Of a stretch of 64,000 nt of DNA, positions 23,906-35,302 are shown one piece after another. Every line of letters begins with the position of its first letter. Positions within the stretch are counted from its first letter, which is position 1. The position numbers and the translations under genes are program-made. Location: NCBI GenBank assembly GCA_021521415.1, contig JAIQDT010001121.1:372001-436000 (forward strand), written 5' to 3'. Origin of the DNA: Bidens hawaiensis. Lineage: Eukaryota; Streptophyta; Magnoliopsida; Asterales; Asteraceae. The notes under the pieces are model-generated. The model worked only from the letters and a program-made list of their open reading frames with translations. It did not search any database and was not told the DNA's origin.

Positions 23906-24603
23906 TCTTATATCTAAGAATATATTAACTTGAAAATTTACCCAACATCTGCACACGTTCTATCTCTTACGATAAGAGTTGTTATATACAAACATTTTCA
24001 AAGGAGACCTTTGATTTCGATAAACACGACTAGTTAATCACCGTGAGTCACTTAGCTAGGCCAAATCTAGACAAAAAGGATTTGCATGCAACAATTCGAA
24101 ACCACGATTATTAAAACACGTTAATCATGTTCCAAACAAAACTTGAAAGATACTTCTTGTGGAACCTATGGAACAAGCTTTGAAAATATTTATTTTCCGA
24201 ATATTTATTTTATTACATGTGATATTTGTTTGTGAATTAACGAGTTTAAAATTTTATTTGACATCCTGTTGTTTATTCAAAACCTACTTAAAATTATTAA
24301 AATTATGTAACAAACCATAACTGATCTAAACTAAATTAGAACTTGTGGTTTCATATATAAACCGTTTTTACTTAAAAAAGTTTTTTCTTAAATGAACTTT
24401 AATAACCAATCAATACCCTGATAGTGATACCCGCACATCTTAATTTTAAAGGATTCAAGTTGCAAGTAGTGGTGGAAAGAATCTGCGAATGAGACATCTC
24501 TCTATAGTCTATATAATGGTTCGCTCACGTATTCACGTGCTTATCTTTTCATCTTTACATTTGATTTTGATTCATGTGAATGTATCCAACTTCATTGTTA
24601 TAA

Positions 24604-25537
24604 GGGGGTGTTTGGTAGAGGGATTTAATTGGGGAGAAATGGAATTAGAAATATTTCTTTTGTTTGTTTTCCACTTTTCATTTCTATTTCTTTTTCTATT
24701 TCTCTAAAACTAGAGAATTCCATTTCTCTTTAAAACAAAGAGAAATCCATTTCTTAGCAGCCTTCTCATAGCATGTCACCACCTCGTCTCCGGCTACCAC
24801 CTCGTCTCCGACCACCACCCCGTCTCCGGCCACCACCTCGTCTCCAAGTCTCCGCCTCGTCTCCAAGTCTGCAACCGCCACCTCGTCTCCAAGTCTGCAA
24901 CCGCCACCTCGTCTCCGCCGTTCGCAGTGGTGAACACAGAGATGGTAACCAGTTGTAGGTTGCAGGTGGTACGGGTGAACGGAGATTAGGGTTTCAAGTG
25001 GTGGTTCGTGGTAGGTTAGGGTTTTCAGATGGTCGGGTGATTGTGGTCGCAGGTGGGTGACAGTGGTGGTGGAAATCGGCGGTGGTCGCAGGTGGCTTCT
25101 GATTATCATCATCATCATCGCCACCACAACCACCACCACAAAATCTCCAAAGAGGCAGTGATGACAGATCTGAGCCTCCTTTTTCTATATCTTATGTTCC
25201 AAAAATTTGAATCTTTTTAATTTCTTGTGTACTGTGGTTGAAGAAGGGGATTTGGTGGCGGCAGCCGGTGGTGGTGGGCTGTGGTTGAAGAAAGGGCTGT
25301 GGTGGTGGTGCTGATGGTGTGGGGCTGTGGTGGTGGTGCTGGTGGTGGTGGGGCTGCGGTGGTGAGTGGTGTCAGGTTGGGTGGAGGTGGGGTTGGGTAT
25401 GGTAGAGTTCTCTGTTTATTTTCTCGTGTACCAAACAAGAGAAATGATTCTCATTCTCCATACCAATTCTCTTTCTCTACAATTCCTTTTCCATTTCTAT
25501 TTTCTCTCATTTTCCATTCTCTGTACCAAACACCCCC
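24604..25537. mobile_element. PIF/Harbinger-type non-autonomous element (Tourist-like)
   Basis: The termini GGGGGTGTTTGGTA and TACCAAACACCCCC form a perfect 14-bp inverted repeat. They are flanked by the 3-bp direct repeat TAA (24601-24603 and 25538-25540), the hallmark of PIF/Harbinger insertion. The 934-bp interior has no transposase. It carries a tandem array based on CACCTCGTCTCCGGC (24777-24915) and a G-rich array with GGGCTGTGGTGGTGGTGCTG units (25240-25375). Apparent open frames across these arrays are artefacts of composition. Confidence 0.8.
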
Positions 25538-25574
25538 TAAGTTCCTTTTTTTTCAACATACATATCTACGTAAT

Positions 25575-25961
25575 CAGGGCCGGCTTCGAAAAGTCGAAAA
25601 TTTTTTTGGATAAAAGACGAAAATAATTTTGGGCCTTAGGTAAAAAAAACATTTTTTTTAAACAAATTAATTTTAAATTGGCTTACTTACTACTTATTTA
25701 TGATTTGAGTTGTGTAAAAAACTTGTATATAAAAATAAACATAAAAATGTCACTACAACTAGAACCCACAACCTCTGATTAGATGTCATATCTCTTTGCC
25801 ACTAGACCAAGCTAGTGGTTATGAAATTATGTTGAAACATTGGTTATACATAAAAAAATTTTATAAAAATACATAGAAAAAATATAAAAAAAAATTCGGG
25901 CCTAGCGGGGTGTCGGGCCTATGGCCGTCGACTACCCGGCCACACCCCTAGGCCGGCCCTG
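25575..25961 (-). mobile_element. hAT-like TIR element carrying a tRNA-like promoter segment
   Basis: The ends CAGGGCCGGC and GCCGGCCCTG are perfect 10-bp inverted repeats. The 8-bp flanks TACGTAAT and TACATAAC agree at 6 of 8 positions, as expected for an old hAT insertion. Inside, the minus strand holds an A-box match TGGTCTAGTGG (25799-25809) and a degenerate B box GGGTTCTAGTT (25757-25767) at tRNA-like spacing, typical of a tRNA-derived SINE head. No coding capacity is seen. Confidence 0.6.
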
Positions 25962-26019
25962 TACATAACTAAAAACAAATTTGATGGTTGGAATACGCAC
26001 TTGAATATCGTCATTGTGG

Positions 26020-26496
26020 TTATGTTTGACAGGAAGCTTTCATGAGCTTTTAGGAGCCTCAAGCTTTAAGCTTTTAAGAAAAAGTTTATACTCGATTAAA
26101 AGCCTTGTTTGGATCAAGGAGCTTAAAACTTTTAGGTCAGAAGAAAAAACTTAAAGATTCTACTAGTAGCGTTTAAAAAGAGCTACAAGCTTTTTGCATT
26201 TTAATTACTTAAATAACCTTCCAAAATAAATACATTTATATTATTGTTTTTAGTTATACTCATTTTAATAATTTTATACATTTTATTAAAAGTTTCAGCT
26301 ACTCTGTCAAACATATAAATATATTTAAAAAGCTACAGCTTCCAGCCACCAGCTAGCAGCTTTCAGTTACAACTACCAGCTAGTTTTGCCAAACATACAC
26401 AATAATGACTTATATTTAATTGAGTATGAGTTTTTTTTTTAAAGCTTGAAACTTGAAGCTCTTAAAAACTTCTAAAAGCTTCATGCCAAACATACC
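26020..26496. mobile_element. Foldback MITE rich in AAGCTT motifs
   Basis: The left end TATGTTTGACAGGAAGCTTT is mirrored by AAAGCTTCATGCCAAACATA at the right with a few mismatches. The interior is AT-rich with many AGCTTTTA/TAAAAGCT motifs and an inner inverted pair. It looks like a ~475-bp non-autonomous TIR element. The target duplication is unclear. Confidence 0.6.
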
Positions 26497-27019
26497 TATA
26501 GTTACAAAAACAGGGTTTAGTACCATTAAAAATAACATGCTTTTAAGTTTCCTGGAAAAAAGTCATCATGATTAAAATATAATTTTGGCTAGGGATCAAG
26601 TATTGGCAATCTTAGTTTTATATTCGGTTAAAATCATAACTCATGCACAGCCTGATACTCGTCACGTATATGTAAAGTAATTACATGTGTTTGTATTGGA
26701 TGTACCGTTGGGATATCCAAATATTTTTTCCTACCATCATAATCTTTAAAAACAATATTAAATAAAAATATGATAAATTACATACGTATCACCAATTATT
26801 ATATCTAAAATATGTAAAATTCATGATGAATTAAAAGATAAGTTCGTACTTTCATTCCATAAAAAGATATACAAAAAATATCAGTAAATAAATATTCTGA
26901 AAGAAAAGTTCATTTTGTGCACAGTGTGGCAAAATTCTAACTAAGCGTCGATTAATACCTGATTATTCGCTAGTCCTCACTTCATTGATTAATTTTGGGT
27001 TAATCGGTCAATGGTCAAA

Positions 27020-27150
27020 TCCGACCAAAACCGACGATTTCCGGCGAGATTATGTAAAAATGAGCGGTTTCCAGCGAGATTCCAACTAAAATTAACGGTT
27101 TCCAGCAAGATTCGATCAAAAACCAACACTTTCCGATAAGATTGAAGCAA
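27020..27150. repeat. ~31-bp degenerate tandem repeat
   Basis: About four units based on CGGTTTCCAGCGAGATTC plus an AAAA-rich tail follow one another with rising divergence. Motifs with TTAATCGCTAGTCC flank both sides (near 26965 and 27285), so the array may sit inside a larger element. Confidence 0.6.
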
Positions 27151-27689
27151 ATTTTTGCCCAAAATGTGTTTATGCATGTTGAAAATTACATATAAAAGTG
27201 TGTGTATGTATATATAAAATAAAAAATTATACATTAAATTCCGATCCGATTAATTCCGATTAATCCCGTTTAATCCCGATTAATCGCTAGTCCCCACCTC
27301 ACCGCTCGACTAGCGACTAGCGATTTTTACAACACTGTTTATGCATACGTTTTGGTATATAGTCAGGTGAACGAGTCATGTATAACCTAATCCGATACGG
27401 TGATACGCATCCCATATGCACAAACCTTTGTAAAACTAATCTTATACCCAAATACTCGTCACATTACCCGTCTCGAATGTTTCGGGTATGCATGTTAGAT
27501 ATGGGTTTGATTGTCATGCTAACTTTTGCATATCAATGTTTTTAAACATAAAAGTCACCCAACCAAATTTTACTATTTAAAAGTCCATAAACTAGTCTAG
27601 AGTTAATATACTTGTGAAAATATTCAATACTAGTGTTTTACACAGCACAACGCATCGGGATAGGTCGATAAAATACAGGCGATGATAAA

Positions 27690-28170
27690 CCCAAGCGTTA
27701 GAAGGCGAGTCGACGCGAATTTGAAAATTATCGGTTACACTCGTTGCGGTATAGACATTGTTGACAAACCTGAGCGTTAAAACCCAACAAAAAAATTGTC
27801 AAAGTAACATATAAAAATATTAACACATAAACAAATACAAGCGTTGTCGGTCCCAAGCATTGAATAAACCCAAAAAATCCGCCAAAGTAACATATAAATA
27901 AATACAAGCGTTGTCGATCCCATGCATTGAGGCGGTAACTCAACATGAATTCGGTCGGTTTCGGTTACTTTCGTTATGGCATCGGAGCTAAAAATACAAG
28001 GAAAATATAAAAATTGAGGTGAACCAATAGGGTGGCTTCGGTTGGTAACTCGAGCGTTGGTAAATTCCCAAGCATTGTCGGTCCCGGGTATTAAGGTTGT
28101 GGGTCTATGCAAATTCGGTCATTTTCATTATGTTCGTTACGATATCGGAATTAAAAAATAAAAGAAAATG
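27690..28170. repeat. Loosely repeated units (CAAGCGTTGTCGGTCCC type)
   Basis: Three diverged copies of a segment running from CGGTTACTTTCGTTA to CGGAGCTAAAAATAC-like sequence occur (near 27735, 27960 and 28115). Between them are two close copies of ACAAGCGTTGTCG (near 27837 and 27903). The origin is unknown. Confidence 0.45.
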
Positions 28171-28874
28171 AAAAAAATGGCATCGACCAATACGGAGCCA
28201 TCAAGTGGCCCATCGACAAATAGCGGCTTCAAACTTATTAACAACTACAAAAACAACAAGTTAATAGTTATCCCTAAATTTAGTCAAAACAAAATTGTAT
28301 GAATTTTTGTTAAAAACATTTCTTTGTCAAGTGTCAAACTAATCAAATTTTGAGTAATTTAATATGGAATTGGTAATTATTTTAAATATTTTTTTACCAA
28401 CATGCATTATACTATTATAGACAAGTTTATAAGTTTTGATATAGTAAATTCGAGTTGAGTGACCTTTTTTTTCAAACTTAGGGATTAATTATGCCAAAAG
28501 CATATGAAACGTGAGAGGTCCTTCTCATTAGGGTAACACAATACAAGTTAATGAACAAATATTATACATCAATGAAAATAAATTGTCTAGACAAATCTTT
28601 TGACATTCATGAAATGGAAAGTCGAAGATAACATATTGTGACACGTAATCGATCGACAAAAACTCCAACCGAATGTAAGAAATATAATAAATATATATAT
28701 ATATTACATATTTTTCTCCTGTAACTAAAATTTTTATGAATGATTTGTATTTTGTAAAGCAAATTTAATTTCATTGATATAGTAATAGCAAAAAAAAATA
28801 TTTAAGTCAAGTCAATAAGAAGAAAACAAAGACTCTTAACATTGGGCCTCTTTGGGCTAAACATGGAAGTGATG

Positions 28875-28885
28875 GAATTGTTCAA
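28875..28885. repeat. Candidate target-site duplication of the LINE (left copy)
   Basis: GAATTGTTCAA here and GAGTTGTTCAA at 44354-44364 match at 10 of 11 positions. They bracket the poly(A) tail side and the 5' end of the LINE. Confidence 0.5.
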
Positions 28886-28960
28886 TTTTTTTTTAAACAT
28901 TAAACTTCATTCAAAAAAACGAGAGAGACCTTAAAACTAAGCCCCCCCTCAACACACCAT

Positions 28961-31256
28961 TTACAACATGTACAAGGGGTACTTGACCCAATCAATCCAA
29001 TCTATCTTATCTATATTCGATATAGCCTTTAACCATAAAAACGACATGGCTTTTACTACCGCCACAACCTCAATTACCTTCGGGTCCGAATTGTGAAAGA
29101 CTTTCTTGTTTCGCTCTTTCCAAATAGCCCAACATGTCATCATAATAACACATCGAACAATCCTTTTACCTTTACCCACCACCAAGGAGAAATCTTGCCA
29201 AGTCTTCAAGTCTTCGATAGTGTTACTAGAGGCCAGAACTAGGCGGCACCAACTCCACACCTTGCTCCAAACACCGAAAGCAAAACCACACGCAACAATA
29301 ATATGGTTGACTGTCTCCTCACCAACATTGCACATCGGACAATTTACACTAGGCAAATTCAATTTCCTTTTTACCAGTTCAACCCGTGTAGGGATTCTCT
29401 CTTTTTCCAGCCTCCAAACTAGCGCATTAACTTTGATTGGCACCTAGCTTTCCCATCGCATTCCTTGACCAGGATGCCCATAAGCATTTTGACGCATAGC
29501 CGTTTTAACTGCTGCCACAGAGAAGCCGTTGTGGGCGTTTTGATCCCACAACCAGCAGTCAACAACCTGAGTAATTCAAACGACCGAAAGCATGTAAGCC
29601 ACATCTTGAACCTCGGAAATCCCTTCAACGGAAGCCATACCCAGCTCCAAAGATCCTTAATCGATGTCTGATCGCCTTCTGTCTTCAAACGAGCAGCAAC
29701 CGTGACATTTTTGTTCCTGTCAGCTGAGAAAAGGAGCGGCCATCGTCTGTACAGAGGAGTTGAACCGAACCACACGTCCTTCCAAAAATCAATACGAGAC
29801 CCATCTCCAAGCTTACAAGAAAAGAGGTCCTCAACCCTTCTACCATCAAACCGAACTTTGTTTAGTACAGACACAATTGATTTCCAAACTCCACCTAGTG
29901 ACTTTTTCACAGGAACAAAAGCCCATTTATTGCGACCTCCATGGAGACTGATAATAACTTTTCGCCACATACTCTCATGCTCATTTTTGAATCTCCACGC
30001 CCACTTTACCAGTAACGCCGCATTCACCTCGGAAATCTTAGAAATACCCAACCCCCCGAAATTTTTTGGTCTCGTGACAACTTCCCAAGCAACCCAATGA
30101 ACCCCTTTCCCATCCTTATTTCCAACCCATAAGAACTTTCGCATCAATCTCTCAATGATTTCTACCACAGTACTAGGCGCTCGAAATATAGATAAATAAT
30201 AAACCGGTAGGCTCGCGAGCACCGATTTTATTAACGTGATCCGACCATCAATGGAGAGGACCTTCGCCTTCCAAGATTGCAACCTGCTCCTAACCTTTTC
30301 AATCACCGTATCTCAATGGGAGATACGGTTCATGTTAGCACCGATTTTAATCCCCAAGTATTGAAATGGAAATACGCCAACACTACATCCCATAGAGTCT
30401 GCCAAACTTCTAACTTCGGCTTCCGGAATACCCACACCATAAAGAAACGACTTGTGAACGTTTATTTTCATCCTGGAAACAATATAAAAGATACAGAGCA
30501 GCCTGGTAACTTGAACAATATTCTCGGGGGACCAAGAACCCATGATGAGAGCATCTTCAGCATACAACATGTGCGAGATAATAGGACCATCACCCGGAGC
30601 TGAAATATCTTCAATGTCCCCAACTGAACCGCTCTAGATAGTAAAGACGCCAAAGCCTCCATGATTATCAAGAACAAAAAAGGCGACAAGGGGTCGCCTT
30701 GTCTGAGACCTTTTTTACAATCAAACTCGAACGTCGGGGACCCGTTCACTAGAACCGCGGACCGAGCAGATTGAATAATACCTCTAACCCATGAACACCA
30801 TTTATCCGAGAACCCCATTTGTTGCATGATGGAGATGAGGAACTCCTAATTCACGTTGTCATACGCCTTCTCGAAATCTAAGTTAAACAAAAACGCCTTT
30901 TTCCCCACCTTCTTCATCCAACCAACAAGTTCATTAAGGACAAGGGGACCATCAAGGATGAGTTTGCCCTTAAGAAAAGCCGACTGTGAATCGGAAATCA
31001 CATCTCCCAACACTTTCTTAATCCTTCCAGCCACTACCTTCGATATCGCCTTATTTATAACCCCAACCAGGTTTATAGGCCTGTAGTCCTTTAAACCCAG
31101 AGGCGTTTTAATTTTAGCGACCAATGTGATATATGACAAATTGCACTCTTTGTTGATCATACCCGTGTCATGAAACTCGGCAAAAACCCGCATAAAATCC
31201 TCCTCTAAGTCCTCCCAAAAACATTTAATGAAACGAAAATTAAATCCATCAGGATT
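28961..31256 (-). pseudogene. LINE ORF2, 3' half: reverse transcriptase and zinc-binding domain
   Basis: Reverse-transcriptase blocks appear in order: NPDGFNFRF, LVAKIKTPLGLKDYRPINL, SQSAFLKGKLI, NLDFEKAYDNV, KKGLRQGDPLSPFLF, then YAEDALIMG and FQYLGIKIG. The zinc-binding domain (NCPMCNVGEETVNHIIVAC) and a WAIWKERNKKVF end follow. The catalytic YADD box reads YAED. Stop codons (near 30848 and 29445) and frameshifts (near 30600, for example) break the frame. Confidence 0.9.
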
Positions 31257-31261
31257 TGGAG
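31257..31261. repeat. Target-site duplication TGGAG, left copy
   Basis: TGGAG directly precedes the TGTCAC end of the retrotransposon and is repeated at 41289-41293 after its GTTACA end. Confidence 0.95.
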
Positions 31262-32900
31262 TGTCACACCCCCATGTAAGGCCTAAGAGTGTGATCACTA
31301 GTTGGTATCATATTTGTAAGTAAATCAGAGTAACGATTATTAGCGGAAGACTTATAAAAACTTAAGGATCGATATTATAAATATTTACAACACAAAAAAC
31401 GAGACGAAAGTCTCGTTTAGTTAACTTGTTATAAGTTTTACAAAACCACCATATTTTAATATTTACACAAAATTATCAGAACCATCGGATTCTTGAGCTC
31501 TTCGTCTTTCAAGCTCTAATCTTGATTACCTGCAAAATGTTATAAAAATACGTCAGCAACGAATGCTGATGAATATGCTGATGCAAAAAATATTTTCTTT
31601 ACTTAATCACCCCTCGAGACCACGTAAGCCTCGGCCCATCTTGGCTTAGGAATAATCAAGTTAAACAATCATCATAAACTCGAGTCTCTACACTATGTCA
31701 CCTCAGCAAAACACCGCAGCGTTTCGACATAACTTAGGTACCATAAATATACACATGGTCAGTCTCACTCGGACATGACTTAGGTCCGGCCCATCATGGC
31801 TGGAGGTCGTGACCAAGCGTGGTGCGATGTTCCCACCGCGTTCCACATATGCAAGGATCCAGACAAACGTATACCACAGCCTGAGGGCTAGGCTTACACT
31901 CTTATTTACAATGTTTTTAGAGACACGTAGCCTCATGTAAAGTTTTACACATAACACGTTTGTTTGTTTGAAAACAAGTTTGTAAAAGTGGGGCGTATTC
32001 ACCTTTTCAATGGGATCAGCTTCCAACACCGTCCGTGAGTCTTTCTCTTGCTATCTCGCACCTATAGTACGAGTATAACTTTCGTTAGTCGGGTACACGA
32101 TCCGGCTTAAGACCTTTAGTCTTATTTATCTCGATGAACCTTTAGTTCGTTATCTCCTTTTACTTTAAAATCTTTAGTTAAAAGGTAATTATTATAAACC
32201 TTTAGTTTATTTATAAAAACCCTACGTTTCTTCTTCTTTAAGAAACGTATTTCTTTCTTTATTATTTAAGTATACTCATTATACCTAAATAATATATTTT
32301 ATAACAAAGAATAATCATATACATATATATATACATATATATATTTTTTATTTTTCTTTCTTTATTTTCTTTGTTATATATTTCTTCGTTTATCGAGAAT
32401 AACTTCGACTTGGGGTATTAAGCCCTTATAATATTTTATTATTATTTTATTCGGGCATTATGCCTACCTTTGTCGGCTCAATAAACCCTATTCACTCGGG
32501 CAACACTTCAACTCTATTTCTTTATCAACACACACTTTGATCAATCCTTTGACATGCTTATTGAGACGCCAACTCTTCACAGCACGTACTTCGAGATGAT
32601 CGTCGGAACGTCGGGGCAGCACCTCCTTCTTGATTAGAATGTTGTCGGGAAGTGGTACGTATATTGAGATAATGGGCACGGAAAATGAGGAATCGGGGCA
32701 CGGTTATCGAGATGGATCGAGGTCACGAACTTCGGGGTTTATAGAGAGACTAGTGAGAGAGTAATGTGTGTGTTTTGGGATGGGATGGATCTAAATTCGT
32801 GGCTGCCTATTTATAGGCTGAAATTGGACCCCATCGCTGCGATGGGTCCCTTGGCAAGCCCATCGCGTACCGCGATGTAGGCTTGCTGAGTTAGTGTGTA
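31262..32900 (-). repeat. 3' LTR, truncated at its U3 start
   Basis: It matches 37874-41011 apart from an insertion in the other copy. At 32900/32901 the sequence changes abruptly from LTR to integrase coding. Thus the bases equivalent to 41012-41288, the polypurine tract and the integrase end are gone. TATTTATA at 32808-32815 is the TATA box on the minus strand. Confidence 0.9.
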
Positions 32901-33321
32901 CTCCATGCAAAACAACGATGTTGTTTACATAAATACGCGCTAATCTATCCATTGAGTACGACTCATTGATTGGAATGAAGTGAGCAGATTTGGTTAATCT
33001 ATCGACGATCACCCAAATAGCATTGTGTTGTCGAGTCGTCTTCGGGAGTTTGGTAATGAAATCCATAGTAATTAACTCTCACTTCCATACAGGAAGTTCG
33101 GGTTGCTGAAGCAATCCCGAAGGCTTTTGAGGTTCAGCCTTGACTTTCAAACATGTTAAACATTTCCCAACGTGCGAAGCGATGTCCTTTTTCATTCCAT
33201 TCCACCAGTAGTTCGATTTGAGGTTTTGATACATTTTGTCACTACCGGGGTGCATCATGTATTTGGATTTATGGGCTTCATTCATGATTTTCTCACCCAA
33301 GTCTCCAATAATGGTACCCAA
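32901..33321 (-). pseudogene. Integrase fragment of the Ty3/gypsy element
   Basis: The zinc-binding part reads [20 protein letters not shown] then CLTCLKVKA (HHCC type). The catalytic core starts MDFITKLP and runs through WVIVDRLTKSAHFIP to VVLHGV, where it fuses directly to LTR sequence. The second Asp and the Glu of the DDE triad are missing. A stop splits the two parts near 33079. Confidence 0.85.
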
Positions 33322-33575
33322 ATTCGGTTTCCCATTCTAAGGATACCATCGTCACCTTTGACTAGCGAGTCAATGGTGCCGTTACGTTTTTCATCGGAGA
33401 TCTTGTTTTCATCGGAGATCTTGTTTTCTTTGAAGTTCTAGATAAATCTTACTCCATAGAGATAGTGCCTCCATATCTTAAGTGCAAAGATTATGGCGCC
33501 TAACTCTAGATCGTGAGTTGTGTAATTCTTTTCGTGTACTTTGAGTTGACGAGAGGCGTAAGCGATTACTTTCTT
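33322..33575 (-). pseudogene. RNase H remnant with internal deletion
   Basis: After the LMQ that ends the RT/RNase H frame, a stop is followed by [15 protein letters not shown]...[10 protein letters not shown] and then an abrupt jump towards the pre-integrase region. An 18-19 bp segment containing ATCGGAGATCTTGTTTTC is tandemly duplicated at 33395-33431, close to the deletion joint. Confidence 0.7.
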
Positions 33576-34913
33576 TCATTGCATCAGCACACATCCCAAG
33601 CCAGAATGAGACGCATCAATAAAGACAACAAAGTCTTCGGTACCTTCTAGCAAAGCCAGTATAGGAGCTTGGGTAAGCTTTCGTTTAAGTATATCGAACG
33701 CCTCTTGTTGCTTTGTTCCCCATTCGTATTTGATGTTCTTGCGAGTTAAAGAAGTTAGGGGAACAGCGATTCGGGAGAAGTTTTCAATGAACCTACGATA
33801 ATAGTCGGCCATTCCCAAGAAACTTCGAATCTCGGTTGGTGACTTAGGCATTTCCCATTTAGAGATAGCTTCAATCTTAGCGGGATCGACTTGAATACCG
33901 TTGACGTTGATAATATGACCAAGAAATTGCACCCCGTGTAACCAGAACTCGTATTTTGAGAACTTGGCGTACAACTTCTCGGTTCTAAGGATTTCAAGTA
34001 AGGTTCGAAGATGATTTTCATGATCGTCCTTAGACTTAGAATAAATGAGTATGTCGTCGATGAAGATGATAACAAATTTATCCAAGTAAAGCTTGCAGAT
34101 ACGATTCATCATGTCCATGAACGCGGTTGGCGCATTAGTAAGTCTAAATGGCATAACGGTGAACTCATAATGACCATACCTTGTTCGAAAGGAGGTTTTT
34201 GGAATGTCTTCAGATTGAACTTTGAGTTGGTGATAGCCGGAACGAAGATCGATTTTAGAAAAGAAGTTAGCACCTTGAAGTTGGTCGAAAAGATCATCGA
34301 TTCTAGGAAGTGGATATCGATTCTTGATTGTGACTTTGTTGAGAGCTAGATAGTCGATGCACATGCACATGGATCCATCCTTCTTCTTGACGAATAGTAA
34401 CGGCGCTCCCCATGGTGATAAACTCGGTCGTATAAAGCCTTTCTCGAGAATATCATCCAATTGTTTCTTTAGTTCCTTCATCTCGGTTGGCGCGAGGCGG
34501 TACGGAGCTTTGGCGATCGGGGCATTACCAGGAATAAGATCGATTCTAAATTCTACTTCACGATCGGGAGGAATGCCAGGAAGTTCGTCGGGAAAGACAT
34601 CGGCATAGTCAGAAACAACAGGAATGTCTTTGATTTCTTTGGGTTTTGATTCTTCGGTGACGTAGGCCATGAATGTTAAGTATCCTTGATTTAAACATTT
34701 GTTAGCCCTTATCATGGAGATTAGGGTAACTCGGTCCGCGTCTTTATCCCCTTCAATTTGAATGGTTCGTTTATCAGGGGCTCGAAGTTCAACGGTCTTG
34801 CTATTGCAGAGGATACGAGCATGGTTGTCTGATAACCAATCCATACCCAATACAACATCAAAACCAGCAAGAGTCATAGGTAACAATTGAATAGGCAAAA
34901 CGTAACCGGCCAA
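33576..34913 (-). pseudogene. Reverse transcriptase (with protease end) of the Ty3/gypsy element
   Basis: A 445-codon open frame. The start carries the protease C-terminal part ([11 protein letters not shown]). RT motifs follow: [71 protein letters not shown], the catalytic FIDDILIYS and [11 protein letters not shown]. The tail begins RNase H ([13 protein letters not shown]). This part is uninterrupted, but the element lacks other essential parts. Confidence 0.9.
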
Positions 34914-35302
34914 TAAGATTGTTCCGTTTCTAGGGCTTCGGCGATTTTAACAGTTTCGCCATTAGCGGTATCGACGCTTAGAGTTTTATTTAGTTTGATT
35001 AAAGGTTCGTTTAATAGACTACAAAAGTTATAATCTATAAAACTTAAGTTGGCTCCTGAATCAAACAAGACTCTAGCATAAGTGTTGTTAACAAGGAACG
35101 TACCGGTGATGGTTTTCGGTGTGTCGGCCGCTTTCTTCATATCAAGGATGAAGACTCTTGCATTGCCCTTCTTAGGCTCATTCTTTTGACCGCTACCACC
35201 TGCACCACCAGTCGCGGACTTGTTCTTGGGACACTCGAAGCTAAGATGCCCCATCTCTTTGCAGTTGTAGCAGGTCACCTTTTTCTTCCAACAATCGGCC
35301 AT
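34874..35302 (-). pseudogene. Gag zinc knuckle and protease of the Ty3/gypsy element
   Basis: A CCHC knuckle (CYNCKEMGHLSFEC) is followed by the aspartic protease active site VLFDSGA and SFIDYNFC. It overlaps the gag frame (35275-35961) by 28 nt and the RT frame in different phases, so frameshifts separate parts that were once continuous. Confidence 0.85.

Larger units (their letters stand above)
20894..24603. other. Gene-poor AT-rich spacer with small repeats
   Basis: The region holds the promoter side of the GT47 gene, a LINE-like scrap near 21540, an (AT)n tract at 22992-23028 and a GC-rich patch at 23760-23905. No host gene is supported. Confidence 0.45.
26497..28874. other. Gene-free repeat-rich spacer
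   Basis: It contains a ~31-bp tandem array at 27020-27150, related AT-rich motifs with GATTAATCGCTAGTC near 26950 and 27290, and loosely repeated units of 100-170 bp at 27690-28170. No host gene is supported. Confidence 0.45.

Noticed and set aside
23730..23933. Arg/Pro-rich 67-codon open frame
   Set aside because: A by-product of the GC-rich patch; no homology recognised.
24696..25613. Several Pro-, Val- or Gly-rich open frames
   Set aside because: They follow the CACCTCGTCTCC and GGTGGTG tandem arrays inside the PIF/Harbinger element and have no recognisable domain.
31703..32029. 108-codon open frame on the minus strand, repeated at 38315-38641
   Set aside because: It is conserved only because both copies lie in the two LTRs of one element; no domain and no coding signal.
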